64,000 nucleotides of DNA, from assembly GCF_016808335.1 (NCBI RefSeq), contig NC_053146.1:42032470-42096469 (forward strand), read 5' to 3'. Below are positions 58,101-64,000 of the stretch, piece after piece (the first letter of the stretch is position 1; each line of letters starts with the position of its first letter). A program made the position numbers and the translations under genes. This stretch comes from Panicum virgatum. Its lineage: Eukaryota > Streptophyta > Magnoliopsida > Poales > Poaceae. The notes beneath the pieces were generated by a model. The model saw only the letters and a program-made list of their open reading frames with translations, was not told the origin of the DNA and searched no databases.

Positions 58101-58684
58101 TCGGGGTTACCTTGGTGGCTTGGTTTTGGTTTGGTTTCTCAGTAGTCACATGATTAAACTTGATTAATTACTATGTAACTGGGTTAATGGTAATTCATCA
58201 ACTCGTAGTAAATAGCTTTAATAAAATTTTGCCAACACTTAAAAGCTAATGCAGTTGAGTCAGCCAACCTTAGAGCCTCATAGTTTGTGTTATACTTGTT
58301 GAGTACAAGTTGTGTACTCACCCTTGCCTCTTCTCTACTTTTTCCTCTTGGCTACGCTACTGCTGCTCAGTTCCTGCCGACACGAGGGAGTTCGTCCAGC
58401 GCTACCAGGACTACGAGGACTTCTAGGTGCTTCGTCTCCCAGTCGATGTCCCTGTGGCGCCCTGCTTCAGCTTCGGAGAGCTTTTTCGTATTTTGTACTT
58501 CGCTTCCGCTGTATCAGACATTTATGTCATTATTGTAATAAATAACATTCGTATTTCGATTTATTATGTCTTATTCGTGATATGTGCTGTGATATACTGT
58601 TCATTCTGTTGTATATACGTGTGACTTGATCCTGGCACGTATATGATTGCTCGGTTTATGTTCTTTTATAAACCGGGTGTTACA
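55151..58684 (+). repeat. Element D 3' LTR
   Basis: It matches 46442-49984 except for about 12 substitutions and a 9-bp deletion near 57420. It contains the same GC-rich leader and exon-like segments. Confidence 0.94.
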
Positions 58685-58689
58685 CGCAA
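58685..58689. repeat. Target site duplication of element D, right copy (CGCAA)
   Basis: Exact repeat of 46437-46441. C's gag continues directly from here on the minus strand. Confidence 0.94.
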
Positions 58690-60325
58690 GCTCGGGCACA
58701 ATATTAGTGGCATTTGCATTAATGAGTAGGTCACCACATGAAGTAGAAGCATTGACCTTTTCAATAGTTTCATTGACAAAGTTCTCAAGACTTGGGTCAA
58801 TTGCTTCATAGGCAAATTCAAGTTCTTGATATTTGTGAGCCAACTCCCTATGCTCTTGTTTAAGCTTTTTGTGGCTCTCTTCAACTTGCTTAGCAAGTAC
58901 AAGTGACTCATTGTGCTTTTTGAGCAAGTCATTGTACTTGCCAAGCAAGTCGGAGTGGGCAAGCTCTAACTTGGCATGAGTGCTCTCAAGAATCTGGACT
59001 TTGCCCTTTTCCCTCTTGATAACGGATGTATACTCATTAATGAGGTTAGTAAACTCAAAAGGGTCAAGCTCATCATCACTATTATTATCACTATCACTAT
59101 CCTCCTCACATACCTTTGTTTTACCTTTTGCCATGAGGCACATGGGAGGTGGAGGTAGCGATGATTCTTCATTGGTGAGGGCGATGGTGACGATATCTTC
59201 TTCCTCATCACTTGACTCTTCGCTTGATGAGACATCGGTCACCCACTCTTATTTTTCTACCAAGAAGCTTCTCTTGGCGTTGCCCTTTTTCTTTGGGAAG
59301 AGCTTGGTCTTCTTGTCATGGCTCTTCTTCTTCCCATGTTTCTTGTTTTTGTTCTTCTTTTCATCTTCATCATCATCATCGCTTGAATCATGGCGATGCT
59401 TGCTCTTGTTGTCCTTCTTTCTCTTGTCCGGCTTGGGGCAATTTGGAGAGATGTGACCTTTTTCTCCACAATTGTAGCAAGTTTTGTTCTTGATATCTTC
59501 CCTTGGCCGAAACATTCTTCTTTTAGGGTCAAAGTTGTAACCCTTCTTGTTGATCTTGTCACTCAAGCGTGTGAACTTTCTCATCATGAGAGCAAGTTCT
59601 CCATCTTCATCATCATCGGATGAGCTTTCATGATGATCTTCTTCTTCATTGCTTGAGCTTGATTCTTGCTTAATCATCTTGAGCTTGCGGGGCTTGTTTA
59701 CCTTGGTTTTGAGAGCGATTGACTTGCTTGTAGTTGGCTCTTCGGACATACCAAGGATACCCATTTCATGAGTGCGAATTTCGCCCACAAGCTCTCCCAC
59801 TTCCATTGTATCAAGATTCTCCTTTTGAAGCATAGCATTGATGATGTTATACTTGGGCTTCGGAAGGAGCATGAGAATCTTGCGGTTGATGGAGCCACTG
59901 TCAATTTTAGAAACTTCAAGAGCATTAATGTCCTTGACAATGACATTCAAGCAAGAATACATATCATTGTAATTTTCGTGAGCTAGCATCTTAAAGGAAT
60001 CATACTTGGCTCTAAACAAGTGATATTTTTGTTCACAGACTTTTGTGGAGCCTTCATGAATTTCAATTAGCTCTTTCCATATATCACTTGCTAAGTCCAT
60101 GCCATTTACTCTAGCAAAGACTTCCTCACTAATGGCTTCAAAAATTACATTTCTAGCCTTAGCATTCCATTTTAATTGCTCCAAGGTGGGAGTTCCGGTG
60201 AACCCGGTCTTTGTTGCCAACCACACTTCGGGGGCAATCGCATCAAGGTATGCGGCCATATGAACTTTCCAATAGGCAAAGTTCTTGCCCTCGAAGTGAG
60301 GCGGCGAACCTCCCATCTTGGCCAT
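58685..60325 (-). pseudogene. Element C gag, N-terminal part
   Basis: The ATG at 60323-60325 (MAKMGGSPPHFEGKNFAYWK) is the standard Copia Gag opening. The capsid part contains DLASDIWKELIEIHEG. A Ser/Glu/Asp-rich linker, zinc knuckle CYNCGEKGHISPNC and a Lys-rich stretch follow. After one in-frame TAA at 59249-59251 the same frame continues with a long coiled coil (LLGKYNDLLKKHNES region) up to the D insertion. Gag packages element RNA. Here it is inactivated by the stop and by D. It starts 43 nt inside the primer site. Confidence 0.9.
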
Positions 60326-60367
60326 AGCTCTAGGCGGTGAAGCCTAATGATCCAAATGAGCAACGAG

Positions 60368-60379
60368 GCTCTGATACCA
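60368..60379 (-). other. Primer binding site of element C (tRNA-Met)
   Basis: The plus strand GCTCTGATACCA reads TGGTATCAGAGC on the minus strand, two bases inside the LTR, as usual for Copia elements. Confidence 0.93.
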
Positions 60380-60381
60380 AT

Positions 60382-62055
60382 TGTAAGGATCGATGGACCA
60401 AGAGGGGGGGTGAATTGGGCCTTTTTCAAATTTCTAAAACAATTAAAGCAACCTTAACCTATGCAATGCTAGAAAGGCTCAATTCACCAACCGGCTAACT
60501 AAGCAAACTACACAAGCTAACAAAGATAAGAAACTAAGCAAGGTAGAGCTAAGTTATGGTCTCTAAGGTCAAGCACATGAATGATTGCAAGAAAGTAAGT
60601 GCTTGAAATGAAAGAGTGGGCAAGAGACAACCGGATTTTTTTCCCGTGGTGTCGATGTGTTGGCACACACCCTTAATCCACATTGTGACACTCACTAAGA
60701 GTCTTGTCACCTCCCATGTCACCGAGACTTGGGCGCTCACTAAGAGTCTCCGTTCACCATCCCGGCGTGGTGGAGCTCAAGCCACGTACAAACTTCTTTG
60801 GGCTCCCACAATCGTTGGCAAGCTCCAGAAGAAACACCTTCAATCACCAAGATCGTCTAGGTGCTGCCAATCACCAAGAGTAACAAGCTCCTAAGCCTTC
60901 ACTTGACCTACACTCAGTTGGCCCTAGCTCAAGCACACTTGCTACACTTGCAAAGGATGAATTCTTCAAGGTTGAAGCACAAACAAAACACTAGATCTTC
61001 TCTCTTTTGCTCAAAGCACTTTCTCTTCTTCTCAAGGGTGGCCTCAGGTTTTCAAGGTGTCAAAGGCAACTGAAATGAGCCAGGGGGTGCCCTTATATAG
61101 AGTGGAAGAGGTCACATAGCCGTTGGAAGTTTACTGCAGAAAAACCGTGACCACCGGAAGAACCGACGGGTGACAAAGTTGAGGCGTCGGTTCAACCGGT
61201 CTCTCTGTGTCCGAATTGTAGCCGTTGGGGTTCTGACACAGTATCCAGGCTTGCGTCATTGCACCGGTGCATGCTCCGTAGGGGCATCGGTTCAACCGGT
61301 GTTGAAGAGGTTCACTGATCAACTCAAACAAGCATTCTGGAACATAGTACATTCAATGCACCGATGCTTTGATTCTGAAGCGTCGGTTCAACCGGTGCTG
61401 AAGAGGAGTTGAGGTGCCCCAAAACATAGTCTCTGGAACAAAGTACTTCCATTGCACCGGTGCTTATCTTTTGACCATCGGTTGAACCGGTGCTATAGAG
61501 CTTTTGACTTGATTCCTGCCTTCATCCAGAGAAGATAGACCGACAGGGCATCGGTCCTTCCACCATGCATCGGATGCTCCGATGCTAGGGCATCGGTTCA
61601 ACCGGTGCTGCTGTTTTTCTTTGTTTTCAGCTGAATTGACTTGGATTTGAATGTAACTTCGATTGTTTCTTCCTCCAAGCGTTGTGTTAACTTCTATTGA
61701 CCATCTTAGACTATTTTTGAGCGAGTGTGCAAGATTTCTAAGGCCAACTCAATTTTGATCAAGCTACTAACTCATGAACCCCTCTTAATAGTACGATCAA
61801 GAACTAGAAACTATAAAACCTAGCTAAATCAAGTGTCCTTCATCTCCTTGTGACACTTGAGACTAGAAAGGTCCTTAATCTTTCAAATTGAGTCCTTGGC
61901 ACGCATGATTGTTTCGAATTGAGGGGTCTCCTTCCATATTTCATATGAGACTAATCCAGTCATTGATTTTTCCTTTAAAACACACGTTAGTCGCATATGG
62001 TTGTCATTAATCACCAAAACTTACCATTAGCATCTATCGGCCTAGATGCGCTTCA
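60382..62055 (-). repeat. Element C complete LTR, shared by C and C'
   Basis: TGTAAGG to GCTTCA, 1674 bp. On its left it meets the primer site and gag of C, so it acts as a 5' LTR. On its right it meets a polypurine tract and the end of another downstream ORF, so it is also a 3' LTR. That double role is the signature of recombination between two elements. TATATAAG lies near 61095-61103 on the minus strand, and the motif cluster at 61170-61610. Confidence 0.9.
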
Positions 62056-62070
62056 ATCTCCCCCTTTTTG
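62056..62070 (-). other. Polypurine tract of C' next to the shared LTR
   Basis: The plus strand ATCTCCCCCTTTTTG reads on the minus strand as CAAAAAGGGGGAGAT, abutting the LTR. A second tract (AAAGGGGGAGAT) lies at 62278-62289. Multiple tracts are a known Sirevirus trait. Confidence 0.88.
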
Positions 62071-62317
62071 GTGATTGATGACAACACAAAGTAGAGATAC
62101 ACAAGATATGAAATTGAAAGCGAAAAACAAGCATGCATTACTCGAAATAAAACACATGTAGGGACATGTCAATACAGAGCATACACAATATCCAAATAAC
62201 ATGTCCATACACAAAATCCATGAAGATCCAATCACGCCACAAACCACCAAGCTCCCCTATCTCTACTCCCCTATCTATCTCCCCCTTTGGCAACAAAGCA
62301 CCAAAAAGGAAGGCGAT
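62071..62317 (-). other. C' 3' untranslated region
   Basis: Non-coding stretch between the downstream ORF stop and the LTR, AT-rich and containing the second polypurine tract. Confidence 0.6.
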
Positions 62318-62840
62318 CTAATCCTGAGCTAGAGAAGGTGGGGTCTTCAGGCTGGGTCTGGTGGAAAACTGAGCGGCGGAGTCGTCGGCGTCGTCGTTCG
62401 TCCAGTCGTCGTCGACCGAAGAGGACTTCTGCTCGACCGGAGTCGTCGGAGCTGCAGAAGTAGCTGGAGTAGCGGTAGAAGCTGGCTCGGCGACGACTGT
62501 GGAGTCCATCGGAGGAGCAGACGTGACGGGAGTCAGGTCTGGCTGAGTGGGGCGCACAACGGACGGACGGAGCACCTCAGCCTGTGAAGGTGACTCGAAC
62601 GTGAGGGACTGAGCTGACGGGTGCTGGAGCTGGTGTAGAATCTGCTGCTGCCTAAGGAACTCTGCACGCTGCTCGGCAGTCCAAACACTAGGCTATGGGG
62701 TAGGTGCCGGAGCAGAAGTGGAAGTAGCAGTAGGGCTGGCAAACAACCCGGTCGGAAGAAAAGGTGACATCGGGAAGGATGCCAGGGGTGTCTGCACGAA
62801 ACCGCCAACAGGTGGAGAAGGAGCTGTGGGGTCGAACTGG
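62318..62840 (-). pseudogene. C' downstream ORF, C-terminal fragment
   Basis: It parallels 38872-39260 of C and adds the true end of the protein, an acidic tail (VDDDWTNDDADDSAAQF) stopping at 62318-62320. One stop near 62695 interrupts it relative to C. At 62840 it switches abruptly to element A gag, the right-hand breakpoint of the array. Confidence 0.75.
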
Positions 62841-63582
62841 ATTGTTCACCCATAAAACCACAGCCGAAGGAGAAGCTCTCCTGGATCGTATCCTAGAGAA
62901 CACATCCTTCACAAAAACCCTTCCGGCAGCAGAATCCTCAAGCCATGTGGAAGTTCTGATGGTTGATTCCACAAATCCACCACCAAATCCCATAGAACCA
63001 ACCACCGAAATTTCCCCCGAACTAGAAACAATGGAGGAAGAAGAAATTCAACCTCCAGAGTTTCCCTTCAACATCGAGGAAGACGTTTTCCAAAACTTTG
63101 GAAACACCTCGATATATCCATGTGAAAAGAGACCTCCAGTTCCCAGGGACCCAGTAACCCCTCCAGACAAAGCTTCCTTACAAGAAGCCGTTAAGGGGGT
63201 GACAGCTATCATGAACAATGAATGGGTACACGAAGGGGAGATGTCACTCGAAGCAATTCGATTACAAACCCCCTTATATACCCTTCCTTGTTTCATCCAA
63301 GGAACTGCTGTCTCAGCTCACTACAGCCCCATGGTCGGAGCAAACATCATGTTTGCATCCTTTGCGCTTAGCCACCTAAGCGACAACCCATTGCACCCGA
63401 CCTCAAGATCCCTCTGGAGTGGACCTCGCTCCACCATGGAAGGGGTCGGAATCTTGCATGACATACCTGTTTGGTATGATAAAACTGAGCTTGCTCTAGA
63501 CTTTCATATTTTCGAAGTCCAAGACTTCGAAATTCTGATTGGGCATCCCGTCGAGAAGATGTTCCAAAACATTCCACTTTAG
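62841..63582 (+). pseudogene. Element A gag end and protease-like region
   Basis: It resumes with LFTHKTTAEGEALLDRILEN, the capsid end expected after the segment lost at 28861-28868. Relatives have some 15 residues between the two parts, so a small piece of A was deleted with the array's right end. Downstream, AHYSPMVGANIMFASFAL and DFHIFEVQDFEILIGHP correspond to the protease-like domain of this grass family, in which the usual Asp-Ser/Thr-Gly is not evident. A frame change lies near 63575-63582. Confidence 0.75.
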
Positions 63583-64000
63583 GATCACTCGATGTAACTC
63601 TTGGGGGTAAGGACATTAGCTTGCGAATCCTCTGGGCAAAGGATTCCTTGACCGAACCTACACCCCAAGAGGAAATAGTTGATGAGGTTGAAGCCATCCT
63701 TCCCATAGAAACTCCTGAATCTTCCTTAGAAAACGATGCCGAACTCTTTACTGAAGAAGAGGACGATCGGGATGAAACAATTGAGTTACCTACTGATGAA
63801 CAACCTCCTCGTCAACCCATAGAATTGAAACCTCTTCCCTCTGGACTCCGCTACGCTTTTCTAAATGATAACACTGAAACCCCCCGTCATCATTAGCGAC
63901 AAGCTATCTGACGAGGAAACAGCAACATTAATTGCTGTTCTGGAAAAGCATATGGCCGTGTTCGGCTACTCACTCCAAGACCTTAAGGGAATCAGCGCTA
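63583..64000 (+). pseudogene. Element A Pol, start of RT region, truncated by window end
   Basis: An acidic spacer is followed by LKPLPSGLRYAFLND, the well-conserved lead-in to Athila-type RT. A frameshift at the C run at 63878-63883 follows, and then sequence matching the region before RT runs to the end of the window. The catalytic RT motifs are beyond the window. Confidence 0.75.

Larger units (their letters stand above)
46442..58684 (+). mobile_element. Element D: Tekay-type chromovirus (Ty3/Gypsy), plus strand
   Basis: LTRs of 3543 and 3534 bp, primer site, polypurine tract and gag-pol are all present, flanked by CGCAA inside C's gag. It is the same family as E, with near-identical Gag-Pol and related LTRs (E's GC-rich leader is more diverged), in opposite orientation. 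About 12 substitutions and one 9-bp deletion (near 48710) separate its LTRs, so it is older than E. One premature stop in RT is the only lesion in its coding region. Confidence 0.93.
28869..62840 (-). mobile_element. Element C: Sirevirus (Ty1/Copia) array, minus strand, with nested B and D
   Basis: Minus-strand order from the right: tail of a second copy C' (62840-62056), complete LTR (62055-60382), tRNA-Met primer site, gag (split by D), protease, integrase, RT, RNase H, a long spacer, a downstream ORF, then element B and a partial LTR (30325-28869). The Copia domain order, a long gag with two zinc knuckles, duplicated polypurine tracts and the extra ORF after pol identify a Sirevirus. No matching target duplication flanks the array. 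The right side ends abruptly inside the C' ORF, so a deletion removed the original right end and a little of A. Confidence 0.88.
62841..64000 (+). mobile_element. Element A (Athila-like Ty3/Gypsy), right part
   Basis: Continuation of the element begun before 28869, in the same orientation. It contains capsid end, protease-like and pre-RT segments with two frame changes. The rest, including its 3' LTR, lies beyond 64000. Confidence 0.8.

Noticed and set aside
1..64000. tRNA, rRNA or ordinary host genes
   Set aside because: No cloverleaf, rRNA core or single-copy gene architecture was found outside the transposon-borne antisense genes.

Overview
This is intergenic plant DNA, almost certainly from a grass. 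It consists of nested LTR retrotransposons, and I see no ordinary single-copy host gene, tRNA or rRNA gene. Grass origin is inferred from the families present (Tat, Athila-like and Tekay-type Ty3/Gypsy elements plus a Sirevirus Ty1/Copia element), from the GC-rich LTR leaders and from the nesting. The genus cannot be told from sequence alone.

Layout. (1) 1-1042: unassigned GC-rich DNA. (2) 1048-26458: a minus-strand Tat-lineage element, here called T, with ~1217-bp LTRs and target duplication GTCGC. Its gag-pol is decayed. Between pol and its 3' LTR it carries two plus-strand (antisense) genes, one of them a five-exon plant-mobile-domain gene. (3) 12275-23987: a minus-strand Tekay-type chromovirus E inside T's gag, with ~3.27-kb LTRs, target duplication GCGAG and a fully open gag-pol. 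(4) 26464-28868 and 62841-64000: two halves of a plus-strand Athila-like element A (LTR end, primer site, gag, protease-like region, start of RT). (5) 28869-62840: minus-strand Sirevirus material C interrupting A. It has one complete LTR at 60382-62055, followed on its outer side by the tail of a second copy C', so two elements share an LTR. (6) 30326-38871: a plus-strand non-coding LTR element B (large-retrotransposon-derivative type) in the left LTR of C. (7) 46442-58684: a plus-strand Tekay-type element D, same family as E, inside C's gag, with ~3.54-kb LTRs and target duplication CGCAA.

Relative ages by eye from LTR pairs: C (roughly 2%) and T (roughly 2%) are oldest, then B (about 10 substitutions in 1161 bp), then D (about 12 substitutions plus one 9-bp deletion in ~3.5 kb), with E youngest (one substitution and one single-base indel noticed in ~3.27 kb). 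This agrees with the nesting order.

Most notable biology: (a) T's antisense gene has four GT-AG introns, all phase 0; (b) the D/E family has a ~110-nt intron inside gag, and the exons give exactly 1482 codons-worth of protein in both copies (one D codon is a stop) although intron lengths differ; (c) the D/E LTRs contain conserved exon-like coding pieces flanked by splice-site consensus; (d) six hairpin units lie between T's convergent genes; (e) the hexamer GCCGAT/ATCGGC is about seven-fold over-represented across T, in all reading frames; (f) a palindromic motif array is shared by the C LTR and the region just upstream of C's downstream ORF.
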